This document shows, piece after piece, positions 24,876-37,016 of a DNA stretch of 64,000 nt. The notes below the pieces were generated by a model. The model saw only the letters and a program-made list of their open reading frames with translations. It ran no database searches and was not told the origin of the DNA. The DNA is from Azadirachta indica. Lineage: Eukaryota > Streptophyta > Magnoliopsida > Sapindales > Meliaceae. The position numbers were made by a program, and so were the translations under genes. How positions within the stretch are numbered: the first letter of the stretch is position 1; the number at the start of each line of letters is the position of its first letter. The stretch is taken from positions 866,824-930,823 of the forward strand of contig CM040440.1 of NCBI GenBank assembly GCA_022749755.1, written 5' to 3'.

Positions 24876-25037
24876 AATGATGCAAATAAAATTTCAATCT
24901 TACCCTTATACCGTTAAGTTTAATGGTAACTACACAGAAAGAGCAATCGTGTTGATGACTTTGCAAAATATAAGGTTATATGTAAAAATTATTAAAAAAT
25001 GAAGGGACAAAGTTAAAGATATCCTAAAACTCCAAAA
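24876..25037 (-). repeat. Right TIR of the MULE
   Basis: Inverted copy of 17568-17710; see the element entry. Confidence 0.8.
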
Positions 25038-25329
25038 GCAAATTGAAGAGAAGTCTTGAAAAATTAAAGACATACATATATCAAGTGATTTTTTGTAATG
25101 TGTTTTTGAATTGATTATTACTTCACACTAATAAGTTCAAAAATATATTTTTCTTAAATTGCATTAAAATCATATTTTTAGAAAATATATTTTTTAATAA
25201 TATTTTGAGAAAAATATATTTTTCACAATATAATTTTTCTCTTCAAAATAAATTTATGTTTTTTTGAAAAATTTATTTTGAAATAATAGGAACCATTTTG
25301 AAAATGGCCTATTTAAAAGATTTTCAAAA

Positions 25330-26300
25330 TTGAGCATTGACCTAGTTGCAAATTTTTATAACCTTATGAAAAGTCTAACACAATCAAACATAGTTTACTG
25401 ATAATTTAACCGAACCTAATCGAATCGGAGAACAATGTAACGGTTCAAGAAAACCAATGCACAGTAAACTATGAAATAGTATTAACGGTCATATTTTTTA
25501 ATTTGAATTTAAACGGTCAATAATAGTGATTGAACTAAATGCAAGTTTTTGAAAACTTTGAAAATGGATTAAAATGCAAGCTTTTCAAAGTTTGGTTTTA
25601 ACGGCTATAAACGGTCATATTCTATTTCTTACTATAAATATAGCTAAACTTATTTTAATTTAAGGATTTCAAAACTTTGAGCTTACAATTGCAAATTTTA
25701 TATCTGATTCATTCCACACTCTTTACCTTTCATTTGCATTATTTTCGGAAAGGGTGCTCATATTCTTCTTGATACAATTCTTTTATCAAGATTATTTCTT
25801 TATAATTCTATTTGTGTATGAGTGTAAGAGAAAACATACTTGATGTAAAATTTAAGTGACATCTGTAAGTCACTTAGTTGTAAAGGTTGGAGAGACACCT
25901 GATTAAGAGCTCTTGTGTAAGGTTTGAATGATATCCATAAAGTCCACTTAGAGTTATAATTATTTATCTTGGATTTGAAGGCACAATTAATGGAATCTTT
26001 GAGCGAGTTGGCTTAGAGGTGTGGATGTAGGACAGAATTTGTCGAATTACGTAAAAATTATCGTGTTTGATTTCTCTATCTTTTCTCTATTTATATTTAT
26101 ATTTTAATGGTATTTGCAATTGTGTTGAGAATTTATTAATTATTGAACATATTTACTCACACATATTTATATTTAATTTAACTGTTTATTGAGTTGATTG
26201 ATATTGAATTTAGGTTGTAATATTTAATTTGTTAATTTTTGAAAACCTAATTCACCCTCTTCGTGGGTTGCCTTAGTAGTATTTCACAAATTTGATTTTC
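25330..26300 (+). mobile_element. Copia LTR relic (SIRE/Maximus-like)
   Basis: Repeated AACGGTCATATT/AACGGCTATAAACGGTCA phrases, a CTATAAATATAGC box near 25637, a leader ending in GTGTTTGATTTCTC, and a 3' end reading AAAACCTAATTCACCCTCTT then GGTTGCCTTAG are characteristic of large plant copia LTRs. No copia coding sequence follows, so this is a solo or truncated LTR. Exact ends were not found. Confidence 0.5.
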
Positions 26301-26899
26301 TCCAAATTTAGAAGATTGACCAAAATTGTAAGGTTTGCCATTTGGTCTCCATCTACAAGTTTCATAATCTTCTTACCCTTTAGTCTTTAGAATAGAAAAT
26401 CTCCTTTGACTGAGTGCACACTAAGACTGAAGAATTCAAGTCTAATTAGTGGCCACCTCCCAATGGAAATCTTGCTCCGTAATGTCAACTACACCTGATC
26501 ATCGTTGCTACTTCACAGAAATGCCAGGGAGGCGCTTGTGTATTTATGCCATCGTACAATAAGACTATGCTCCACTTTCTTTTATATGATTACTAGCACA
26601 CTTCTTTGCTGTGAACAAACGACATATAATAGCAGCAGTATAACACAACAGTAACAAATAAGTAGTAAGCAGCAATTTACCATTTTCTTTACCAAAATAA
26701 AAGAGTCAAGAGCAACAATAAAAGCATAAGCAACTAGCTCCCAATAACAGCAAAGTTGCAGCAGAACAAGCAAACAGCAGAAAACTGAAAAGACAACACA
26801 TAGTAAGAAGCAAAAGCAGCATTAAGCAACCGGGGAACAAGCAAAAATATGTAGAAAGCAATAGGCAAGGGCTATAACAAGTAGCAGCAGGCAGACCAG

Positions 26900-27330
26900 C
26901 AGTTGACATTATCAACACAAGAAGCCTAAAAACAGCCAAGACAGTTGAAAACAGCATCAGCATACCATGAACAGAACCCAAATTCATCACTTAGTAGCAG
27001 GGCAACTGAAACAACAACAATGCAGCAAGCATCAACAGCCAGCAAGTAGCAACATCAACGCAAGACTAAAAACATCCCAGATAGCAATGCATGAACATAA
27101 TCCAGTCTTCATCACTGAGCAGCATAGCAGTTGAACCAACAACAACTACAACCAAAAATACCAAAATGTTGCAGGACAAACAATAGCTAACAGGAGCATC
27201 ATCACAAGACTAAAAACAGCCCAGACAGCAACGCATGAACCAAATCTAGTCTTCATCACTGAGCAGCAGAGAAGTTGAAACAGCAGCAACAACTCCAGTC
27301 AGAAACACCAAAGTGCAACATGAAAAATAG
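26900..27330 (+). repeat. CAG/CAA-rich tandem repeat, period about 143 bp
   Basis: Three units each contain AGACTAAAAACAGCCCAGAC or close variants (near 26920, 27065 and 27207) followed by GCATGAAC, CAGTCTTCATCACTGAGCAG and AGTTGAA. The whole 26480-27380 stretch is rich in AGCAGCAA triplets. Its reverse strand gives hydrophobic Leu/Cys-rich frames that are not genes. Confidence 0.7.
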
Positions 27331-27517
27331 TAGCTAACAATAGCTTATAACTGCAATAACCAACATCAAGGCTAGTCAGCAGTCATCAGAAAAGGCAAAT
27401 CTATAAATATCTCATTTATCATATCTATAATTGAATAATATTGTGAAAAATTTAACAATATAAATAACATTAACCTAACAAATTATAGTCTTCAGAAAAA
27501 GATTCTAATGCAAAAAA

Positions 27518-29320
27518 TTAGAATACTGATATGTAAAACAACTCATCAATATTTAAAGAAAGAAAGACTAAATTAACACAACTCTCAAATACAAAGATAG
27601 TCTGCAATAAGTTTCTCAATTCCATTAAGCTTATTGCCTTGTTTTTTAATGTGCTTGTCTTGTTCCATAACTTTTTTTTCTTGTTCCTTAATCTTTTTCT
27701 TTTGTTCCTTAATCTTTTGAGCCATCTCTTGATTTTGTTGGGACAATCTCGAAGTAGATGATGAGTGAGCACGACCTATCATATTCTTCACAAAATGAGA
27801 ACTTTTCTTAAAGGTATTTCACAAATTTGATTGTCATCAGTTATTTGCTCATTTCCTTCAACCACGGAGTTTTGCTTCATTTCCATTGTTTGTTCCCACA
27901 GGATTAAAAAATAAATAAAAAAAACTTGTAAATCCAAAATACTAAATAGTAATTTATAGTATTCATACAAATCAAATTAAAGAATATAAAAAAAATAAAT
28001 AAATAAAATCTTTGGTGAATCAAAATATTTCTCTAACATAATGTTAAACAAATAATTTGCCTCAAAATTAAATAATATACAAAATTTTGACTAAATCAAA
28101 GTAATTATTTCCTACATAGCAGAATACAATTTTTTGTTACCATCACCAATTAATTGATCAATAAGCAAAGACTATTTAAAAACTATTTTCATTTTGTTTA
28201 TCCATTCAAGTTTAAAATAACTCACAAATGTTGATTTTCATGCGAAAGACTCCATCTTTTGTCCTTAGTCCAATACACTTGATGAAATAAAGAAGTCAGT
28301 TCAAGAGACTCTCCAAGTTCTTTTGTCTTCCTAGTACATAAGAAAATAAGTTATTTTAATAGAAAAATGCTAAAAATAATTTAAGCTGAATTTTTGTCAA
28401 TGTTAATACCATTTCATTGAAGTGTTGAGAATGTGTCTGTTATCCTCCACGATGTACAGAAGTCAACTTACTTTGACTATTATTTTTTCTTTTTCTAGCC
28501 GTCTTTACATTTGATGTTTGAGAAAAGAAGTATATCAAACATTGGTACAAACACACTTTTGTCTCTAAATATTGGTATAATAATAAATTAGAATGTAGTA
28601 TTCTAAATGTTTACAATTTAATTCATTTAGAAAGCAATTTTAACATGCATCAATAATGATTAAATTATCTAACTTTTAAACTCGTGTCTAATTAGCTTAG
28701 TATTTTGTAAAAAATTAGGAAAAGTTTCATTTATTATTTTATATTTTAACATTCAAATAAATTTGAAAGTGCATACCGTGAATGCATCACTAGCGCAAAT
28801 GGAGTGCAAAGAAGCTCTCAATCTACTTGATTAAGAACTTCTAGCGATCGATATTTTTTACCTCTTCAACTTATGACGAAATTGCTTAAATATATTTGTC
28901 ATTGTAACCTCCAAATATACTCTAATTTGTGGATTGGAAATATCAATTTGAAAATTTTATTGCGATCAAAACATAGGAGAATACCATATATATTAACAAA
29001 AGTAAAATAATAACCAATCAATGAAAATAAAGAATATTGGATAGTTATATAATCAATAAAAAAATTACAGTAAGTTAGCCAATCATCAATAGTTTTTGTG
29101 CCTTAGTTACTTGTTTCCGTGTAATAGCTTTTAACATCACAATTTTCCTCACAACAACATCAATGTCACTAGCTAGCAATGATGCGTTACATTGATTGGC
29201 TTTTTCTTAGTCTCACTGAATTCAGTTGGCAATGCAACTGGTGCTTCTTGTAAAAGTTTTTCAAGTTTTATGCCTCTAGAAGGATCCCGTTTATTCTTTT
29301 TAATTTGAGGAACTGTACAT
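27518..29320 (-). pseudogene. CACTA second protein (Transposase_24-like), degenerate
   Basis: Near 29310-29170 the minus strand reads KRDPSRGIKLEKLLQEAP and PTEFSETKKKPI in one frame, matching the start of plant Transposase_24 proteins. Near 28440-28410 there are SVHRGG and THSQHFNEM. Near 28330-28230 there is a VYWTKDKRWSLSHEN-type segment. 27791-27585 codes for a strongly charged coiled coil (QQNQEMAQKIKEQKKKIKEQ...) that normally ends this protein. Frames are broken between these parts and introns may exist. Confidence 0.6.
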
Positions 29321-30870
29321 AAAATAACATTCAATTCAAATAACAACTATAATTACAAAGAAAAGTATAATATAATAAAATAAATAATTATTACCAAGCC
29401 TGTCGGAGCGAGAAACAGCTAAATAAAATAATTATAATTGTCTTTATTTTTTTCACTGATACTCAATAAATAATGTCCTATGTTCTTCTTTATATGCATT
29501 ACAAAAGATTATTGCATATCTTTAAAGAAGACCAGTATTTTAATTCAACTTCTCAAGAGAACATTTTCGTTTTTGGATCAACACAGTTTGGATTCTTCCC
29601 AAAACTAATATGCCTAGCAAGCTCAAGTTATTTCAAAATATCAAACCCAGACAACAACTTTGGACCACTTCGTTGTTCTTGTTTCTCATCAAATTGTTTA
29701 CTTTTTTGCTAACGATGGTTTATTGATAGAAATTAACGATGACCCATATAACATTTTTTGTTAGTTAAAGGTTGAGATGACGTATTCTCAATATTACAGA
29801 CTGGACGTGCCTTATAATCCTTAGTACTCCAACCAAACCAGTTTTCATATGTTAAAAAGTCATTCACTATATATCCACATAGCATATGCACGTAATCAAA
29901 AAGTTTCTTCTTTAGATATATCATATGTGTCAATACAATCAATCAAAAGCTGTTTCAATTCAACTATCAATGATCATAAATGCACATCAATATCCTTCCT
30001 TAATACTTTCAGACCAAGGATAAAAAGTGACATCATCAAGAATGAATCTTTCGTGCATTTGCAAGGTGGTAAATTGTATGGAATTAATACAACTAGCCAA
30101 GTGCTACAAGCATTACTCATATGACAGAAATGGATTGAAACCATCTATAGCAAGTCCTAATCCATAATTCCGTGGAGCTTGAGCAAACTGAGGATATGTT
30201 TTATCAAACTCTTTCCAACATTCTAAGCCAATTGTATGCCTTAAAACTCTATCTATGTCAACTCATTTCTTCTTATGCCACCTCATATCAAAAGCTATAT
30301 ATTTTGAAATAAACAACCTCTGTAGTCTTGATTTTAATTAAAAATACCTCAATACCCTATGCGAGATCTTTCTACCTTTTCCATTATCAAGTTTATATCC
30401 AAGCTCGTTATAACTAAGACATTTATCAGCGTTAGCATGCTCTTTCTAGAATGATATACAATCATGCTTACCTGCATGAATAGATTCTTACCTCATAACA
30501 TGTTCTTAACGTCATAATATGAGGCTAGAATATTTGATCCCTCAGGGAAGAAAATCCTTAAGAAATTACAATAACATATCAAATAACTTATTACTCCAAT
30601 GATTGAATACTTTGACATGCTTCAACTTTATCATGTAAGTTAAAACCAAGAATTTATTACAACCCGAATATACTTCTTGTTTAGTGGCACCAAATAATGA
30701 TTCAAATACATAAGTAATATCTGTACTTGCAACATTATCTGATTCCCTTAAATTTGTGCTAGTATGCATGTATGTTGCCCCTTACATATCACTCAATAAC
30801 ATTGATCATCCTCCTCACCATCATTGCTCATATTACTTGTATCTTGATTCATATTAGCATTACCAATTTT
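29200..30870 (-). pseudogene. TNP2 transposase of the first CACTA element, degenerate
   Basis: 30769-30566 codes for TDITYVFESLFGATKQEVYSG...LKHVKVFNHWSNKLFDMLL. Near 30120-30000 a different frame reads VVLIPYNLPP, MKDSFLMMSL and IDVHL. 29942-29733 reads IVNDFLTYENWFGWSTKDYK, ARPVC and CYMGHR. These are ordered TNP2 landmarks, separated by many stops and frameshifts. It is more decayed than the copy at 51361-54773. Confidence 0.75.
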
Positions 30871-31360
30871 AATTTGTTCTCTGTGAAAAATATATCTCTA
30901 GTAACTCCTAGAAAATTCGTGTAAAAATAAATGTTGTTGGATAATTGCTAAATTAAGTAATCAATATTCTGACAATATCGACATAGACAATGTATCTTAT
31001 TTTTACAATGTACATGACTCTTTGCAATATAAATGAAGGACTTGACACCATCCTTATATACTCGTTACACAACATATTGCATAACAAAATCTAATTTCTA
31101 TCCATAATTTGATGTGCTGTTAAAACAAACAATCAATCATGATTATTTATGCATTTATAATTATTTATCTATGAATGTTCTTATATCCGTCAACTTTCCT
31201 AATTATTTATTCCATTCAAGAATTAATGCATTTTTATATGTATATATTCATAAGTCATGTGACAAACATAAATGCTTTATAATAATAATGATTAGCAATT
31301 GAAATAGAATAACAAGAAACTAATTTTGAAGTCTTTAACTATATTCAGAAAATACTAACT

Positions 31361-31472
31361 GTACATAGTTGCTCAACTATCATACTAATTTCAATAAATC
31401 TAATTAATTAATTACTTTACATAGTTGCTCAACTATCATACTAATTCAATAAATCTAATTAATTAATTACTT
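31361..31472 (+). repeat. 56 bp perfect-like tandem duplication
   Basis: TACATAGTTGCTCAACTATC and the following CAATAAATCTAATTAATTAA occur twice back to back, differing by one base insertion. Near identity suggests a recent event. Confidence 0.85.
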
Positions 31473-32199
31473 ACAATTGATAAAAACTAACTATAATGTT
31501 TACTTTTTGTTGTATATTATTAAACTACTTATAAATAATAAAAATTAGGGTAAGTAAACTATTTGCACCATAAAATATACTTTGGATATTCATATTTTAA
31601 AAGAAAAATTTATTATAAAAATACGTATGATTTAATATATAATTAAGGATAATCAATATAAATAAATATAATAAAGCTACTAATAACACTCAGTTAGAAT
31701 ATAACTTATAATTTTTTTTTTTTAAACATACAATTATTATAATTTAAATCTTAAATTTAAATATATTTTTTATTATGCATATTTTTTAAGAAAGTATCAA
31801 ATTTAAAAATTTTCAAAAATTAAAAGAAATAGGAAGCCAATTGAAAAATAAGATACAACAACTGTTAAAATAAAAGGTTGCCACTAAAAGATTTGAAAAA
31901 TAGTTATAGACAATTAAGCGGAAAACAAGTGATTTAAGAGTAAATTTTATTTTATTTATTTATTTGTCTAGCGGAAGGAGTTTCATTAACAAAGAAACAA
32001 AATATAAACATGTAAGATATTTTTAACCATATTAATTCCATTAATTTTATTACGAAGGACAAAAAAATTATAAATGCAAACTGATTTTCTTATTATGAAT
32101 TAGATATCCATTTTCATTCTCATAGACTCTTTTGTTTTTATATTTTAATGTTTCATTTCTTTTAAGTTTTAATTATAATCAATAATTTTATAAATACAT

Positions 32200-32231
32200 A
32201 AAATAAAATAAAATAAAATAAAATAAAATAT
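32200..32231 (+). repeat. (AAAAT)n microsatellite
   Basis: About six AAAAT units in a row. Confidence 0.9.
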
Positions 32232-32960
32232 TTAATAGACTAGATTTAATTGACGACTAGTTTTGACATTTATTATTAATGTGTGTAAGTAAGAACAAAA
32301 TTTTTAAATTTTATTAATGACTATGCAGGTGAAATGGTCTGAAAATAACTTTAGAGTGTAAAATAGACACATTTTAAAATTTAATATTTTATCAATAACT
32401 ACCCACAAATAAAACATAATAATAGATAATACCATAATATGGGATTCATTATCAATAATTAACAATAAATACAGTAACATATAAACATAAAATAAACTGA
32501 ACTAAGCTGCGGATAATTATCATTCTAATTATATTGATTAATTAACATAATTTTACAATACTTGAAGTTCATGTGTATTAATTAAGCAACAACAAATATA
32601 AGTATTAGATTATTTATTTATTAATTAATTAGTTTATTGAAATAATATACTACTTGTTTATTAAAAAAATGCTACTTATTTATTTTAAAAAAATCTGATA
32701 CTATCAAATTAAAAAAAAAATTATATCACCCAAATAGAGTAAGTCTGTACTTCTATAATCTATTATCATTTAAAAGTTACCGGGAGCTAGTCACTAATCC
32801 TAATATATATTTATTAAAAAATATCTTAAAGCAATGTTAATTTTATTGAATATTAATATAATTTTTATAATAATTTCAATAAAAAAAATATGGGCAGCCA
32901 CAATATTTTTCCTTTGAAATATAGTTATAAAAGAAGGAAGAATTCCTGATTTTCTTATAT

Positions 32961-34274
32961 TATTTGACCTAATACTCTTATACCCCGCTATTAGTTGACA
33001 AGATTAAATATAATAATATATAAGTACTTAAAATTTAGTCTATTAACTTAAATAATCTTAATAGTTTCAAAAACACTCATAAAAATTATAATTTATTAAA
33101 AAATAAAAAATTATACTCTTATATAATAGTAATTAGTTAAAAATTATTTTCAACTCTTAATTGAAAATAAATATTAAAATAATAATATATTTTCTTTAAT
33201 AATATATTGATAACTAAATATTTTTTAATATATATAATTAAAATATAAATTTATTTATTTTATAATATATTAACAATTCAATATTACATAAGTATTAGAA
33301 AATAAATCATACATTTAATATATATATATAGCTATCTACTATTAAATAAGAATATAACCGTTATTTTAATAAATTAGGTCTTTTATAAATATTTTCAAAA
33401 CTACTAATTATGATTATCAGGTTAATAGATCAAACTTTAAGAGCTCATATGTCATTAATTCTTTTTCCCAATTTGAAACATTAATGAGTTTCATAATTAA
33501 AAATATATATTTTTTAACTAAAAGAATAGATTCCAAGAGTAAAACTTAAATTAAAATTTTTATGAAAATGTAAAATATGTAGTAGAATATGCAGTAATAT
33601 AATATAATATTATCATATTAATTTATATAGATAAATTTCTATATGTAATACTAATGATATAATTTTTTTTTCAAATATATTATTCTTTATAATAAAATAT
33701 TATAAATTATTCTTTGAATAAAATTTTATCTAAATTTTATTCAAAGAATAATTTATAATATTTTATTATAAAGAATAAAATATAAAATTGAATGATCAAT
33801 TTTATAAAGAATAATATTTTTTTAAACATGTTAAATTTATCTAAAAATATAAAATTGAATGATCAATTTTATAATTTTCAAAATAAATAAAATATTATTA
33901 TTTTCTTTTTTTTTTTTAAATTATAAAATTAATCTTTCAATTTATGAATATCATATTAAAAAGAAATTCAAATTTAAACTAAATTTATATTTAATAAATA
34001 ATTTATAAATTAGTTATCAATGTGTTATAATATAAAATATATTATTATATTAATATTTATTTTTAATTAGGAGTTAAAAATAATTTTTTAACTATTAATA
34101 ACATGTAAGGGTATAATTATTTTTTTAATAAATTAAAATTTTTATACATATTTTTAAAACTACTAAGACAATTTAAATTAATAAACTAAACTTTATGCAC
34201 TCACGTAATATTATATTTAATTCTGTCAACTAACAGATGAGGGATATAAAAAGTATTGGAGTATTAGGTCAAAA
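32961..34274. mobile_element. AT-rich foldback element with nested palindromes
   Basis: Arms at about 32961-33193 and 34034-34274 are inverted copies. Both start TTTGACCTAATACTC when read inward and share TAGTTGACA, GTCTATTAA/GTTTATTAA and AATTTATTAAAAAA blocks. A third copy of part of the arm lies at about 33353-33470 in the right-arm orientation. Between them is a near-perfect 99 bp hairpin and two copies of a 26 bp palindrome. No transposase is present. It could be a non-autonomous TIR transposon or a stack of several. Confidence 0.6.
33680..33778. repeat. Perfect inverted repeat, 47 bp arms, 5 bp loop
   Basis: 33680-33726 and 33732-33778 are exact reverse complements around the loop TATCT. 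The arms are AT-rich but not simple-sequence. Confidence 0.9.
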
Positions 34275-34289
34275 CATTAGAAGAGAGTC

Positions 34290-34570
34290 GAGAATTTTTT
34301 CTATAAAATAATTATAAAAAATAGAATAAAATTAAGGATTCATACAAATAATACTCATTATTAACATGCCATTTTTTTTTATCATTATCATATATTTATT
34401 GTATAAATATACAAGAAAATGTAAGTTAATATGGTAATATTCAAATAACAAGTTCAAAATTCCCAAATGACAAGTAATAGTTTTTTAATTCAGCTCGTAA
34501 TTTTTTTTCTGATAGTGCTTTTAGAATAGAGTGGGAAAGAGCAGTAGGATTTTAGGTCGTTCAACAAGAA

Positions 34571-34640
<70 letters not shown>

Positions 34641-35990
34641 GGATAATACTATTTGATTGGGTAAATAAGATGAATGTGATAAAATTAAATATAGTCTACC
34701 AACAAATAAGTTTAATAAATTGATGAAATATTTAAGTTATATATTTATAAGTTATCTTCTTTCTACTTGTCTTCTCTAATTTTAAAGTAGAAGACTTAAA
34801 TCTCTAAAATAAAATTTATTTTTTTATAATAATATATTAATACAATATGTGAATAATAATCATCTAATTAAAAAATAAAAAAACTTATATATATATATAT
34901 ATATACATATATTGTCATCTTGTAATAATATATAAAAACTCCTTTAACATGTCACGACACATCAGCTCATCACTGGAGGCTGTACTATTGAAACATTAAT
35001 TATAGATGTCCCACTTAATAAAGTGTTATAATTAAATCTATTTTAATTTATAGGTTATTTAAAAATTTTTGATAATTCTTAATAGAAAAAGAATGTTTAA
35101 ACATTAAGGAATAGAAAATTAGTTACAAATTACAATCAATTAATTAACTATAAATTGGAAAAAACTTTTCTAATTAAAAAAATATATATAGGAAGAGTAT
35201 TGCCAATTATGAGGATAAATTTCATATATAACAGATATGTTAAAAGAAATTGATATGTTATACAAGACTAGTTAAATAATACACACTGCATAAAATTAAT
35301 TAAGTAAAGATTCATAATATACAGAGTTGTTATATATATATAAATAGATAGATAAAGTTTTGAAATCGTTTTAATCTAATCAATTTTTATTTTCAATAAT
35401 TTTTAATACATAAAACAAATATGCTATAGGAGAAATGTACTCTCTCCCCCTGCTTTTTAGACATTTGTCCTATTTATTTATTTATTTACTTTATTCTAAA
35501 TATATCCATTTTCTTCTAAATATCTTTCATTAAATGTATTTGTTTGTTTTATATTACAAATTATCTTTTTATTATATATAAATATAAAATGGTTTTTATT
35601 GACTCGAATTTATAAGATAAACACATAAATAGATAACCTGAATTTTAATTTAACTTTAATTAATTATAATTTTGCCACTAAAATGAAGATGACCTTTAAA
35701 GATAGCTCGTTGAAATATTATTTAAAAATAAAAAATAAAAAAGTCTGCAGAGACTAAAATGTGGTGTCATAAATAGAACCATAATTGAAATTACTTAAAT
35801 GACCTTGAAAGGCATGTACAAAGCTGACAATGGCAGTGTAGCCTGAAGTGCATAGATGTATGAACAATGAGCTATATGTGAAAGAGCACAAATGAAATTG
35901 GCAAATACATCCCCTGAAGTTGACAAGGCTTTGGTGACAATTGTATCAAACCGTTGGAGGAGGAAATTTACCACCAATGGTCAAAAAATA
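34290..35990. other. AT-rich intergenic DNA
   Basis: No gene supported. It includes the AT/AG microsatellite at 34574-34635 and several short TA runs. The minus-strand frame at 35795-35977 has no family resemblance. Confidence 0.45.
34574..34635 (+). repeat. (AT)n(AG)n compound microsatellite
   Basis: About 14 AT units pass directly into about 17 AG units. Confidence 0.95.
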
Positions 35991-36006
35991 GACGCAGAAG
36001 CTGCCT

Positions 36007-36013
36007 TATAAAA
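36007..36013 (+). promoter_or_regulatory. TATA box of the GRF-membrane gene
   Basis: TATAAAA stands 74 bases upstream of the start codon at 36087, leaving a short 5' UTR, as usual in plant genes. Confidence 0.5.
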
Positions 36014-36086
36014 CCCCATGCCTAACAGCTTCAATACATAAGCTTATCCCTTATTTTTCTACTCTTAACACCTAAAAAGAAATATA

Positions 36087-36494
36087 ATGTCATTTTCATC
36101 AAAGGCAAGAAACAACATCCATAGAGGTGTGATTCGTATGCATAATAGACAATGCATGTGTAAGGAGAAAGCAGCAATCAAGGTCTCTGAAAGTAGTAAA
36201 AACCCTAACAAAATTTACTTTGTTTGTGAAACTAGAAAATGTTTTTACTTCAAATGGTGGAGACCAATTAAAGATGAATATACAGCAAGCAACACTCAAA
36301 GGTACAATGATGATAGCTTAGAAACATTGGTGGAAAGTTTGAAGCAAACTTCCAAAGAATTGATGTTGGCAACAAGCAACATACAGATGCATGGAAATGA
36401 GCATAATGTAATGAAGATGGCAGTGTTGATGAATATCATTTTTTTCCTTGGCTCTATGTGTAATCTTATAGCAGCTATAACAATTAGGAGGTAA
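36087..36494 (+). CDS. Small GRF zinc-finger protein with C-terminal membrane helix
   Basis: An intact 135-codon single-exon frame. Residues about 22-57 form a GRF finger: QCMCKEKAAIKVSESSKNP, then IYFVC and KCFYFKWWRP, with Cys ligands and the Trp-Trp end. Residues about 70-105 are polar and probably helical or coiled coil (DDSLETLVESLKQTSKELML). Residues about 110-133 are hydrophobic (MAVLMNIIFFLGSMCNLIAA) and end in RR, which looks like a tail-anchor-type helix. This finger-coil-helix plan is common in plant genomes in short proteins of unknown function. It is related to the ORF at 18305, which lies in a MULE; here I could not find flanking TIRs. It may be a host gene or transposon-derived. 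Known GRF domains bind single-stranded nucleic acid; a role here is not established. Confidence 0.65.
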   Translation: MSFSSKARNNIHRGVIRMHNRQCMCKEKAAIKVSESSKNPNKIYFVCETRKCFYFKWWRPIKDEYTASNTQRYNDDSLETLVESLKQTSKELMLATSNIQMHGNEHNVMKMAVLMNIIFFLGSMCNLIAAITIRR

Positions 36495-36499
36495 ACGCA

Positions 36500-37016
36500 T
36501 GCTTAGTCTTGAATATGTAATCCTATAGTAAGTACAACAATTAAGAAGTGAATGCATGTAAACATGAAATGGGAATGGTTATGAGTATATAATATTTATG
36601 TAGTTTATTATGGCTTTTGATAATGTAGAGTAATCAAATTAGATGATTGTAATGCTGGAAATGCTTACAACAATAACTTACAACAGTAACACACATTTAG
36701 TGACCAAATTATGAAATCAACACTCCCAAATTAACAACATTTAGTAAGAAAATTATGAAAATGCAGACTTAGCAATAGTATTCAAGGCTACATTGGAAAA
36801 TTAACACTTGCAAATAAATACTGCAAAGCAACATTTCCATGCCAACATTTGAAAACATATACTTCAAATGCATATTCTGACAGCAAGCAACACTTCTAAA
36901 GCAATAGTTCTACTCCCAACACCTCTAAAGCAACACAATGCAAAAGCCATACTTCAAAACAAACACAAATTCAGCTGCCATTGCAACAGTCTCTATTATA
37001 ACACTTGAAAATCCAA
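36500..37016. other. A-rich spacer downstream of the GRF-membrane gene
   Basis: It probably contains the 3' UTR to about 36660. The rest is A-rich with irregular AACACTTCAAA-like repeats, and no gene is seen. Confidence 0.4.

Larger units (their letters stand above)
17568..25037 (-). mobile_element. Mutator-like element (MULE) with long TIRs
   Basis: Sequences at about 17568-17710 and 24876-25037 are inverted copies of each other, sharing AGGATATCTTTA, ATATAACCTTATATTTT, AGTCATCAA and TTAAACTTAAC blocks in mirror order. Just outside lie CAAAATTGA (17559-17567) and CAAATTGAA (25039-25047), compatible with a 9 bp target duplication with a small indel. Inside are a MuDR-type transposase pseudogene on the minus strand, a GRF zinc-finger ORF on the plus strand and two degenerate tandem arrays. 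The long TIRs, 9 bp duplication and MULE transposase agree with each other. Confidence 0.85.
26400..30900 (-). mobile_element. Decayed CACTA (En/Spm) element
   Basis: A TNP2 transposase remnant (about 30870-29730) is followed on the same strand by a Transposase_24-like remnant (about 29320-27518) and a CAG/CAA-rich tandem region (26480-27330) like that of the second CACTA element. Terminal CACTA motifs and a 3 bp duplication were not found, so the borders are approximate. Confidence 0.6.
30900..32960. other. AT-rich intergenic DNA with small repeats
   Basis: No gene supported. A 56 bp tandem duplication lies at 31361-31472 and an AAAAT pentanucleotide run at 32200-32230. The rest is AT-rich without recognisable content. 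Confidence 0.5.

Noticed and set aside
26582..26990. Hydrophobic Leu/Cys-rich open frames that look like membrane proteins
   Set aside because: They are the reverse strand of a CAG/CAA-rich repeat; composition alone gives Leu, Cys and Val codons. The same applies to 48056-48265 and 50050-50491.
34574..34635. Long alternating AT then AG run as a regulatory element
   Set aside because: No gene nearby on either side; an ordinary compound microsatellite is sufficient explanation.
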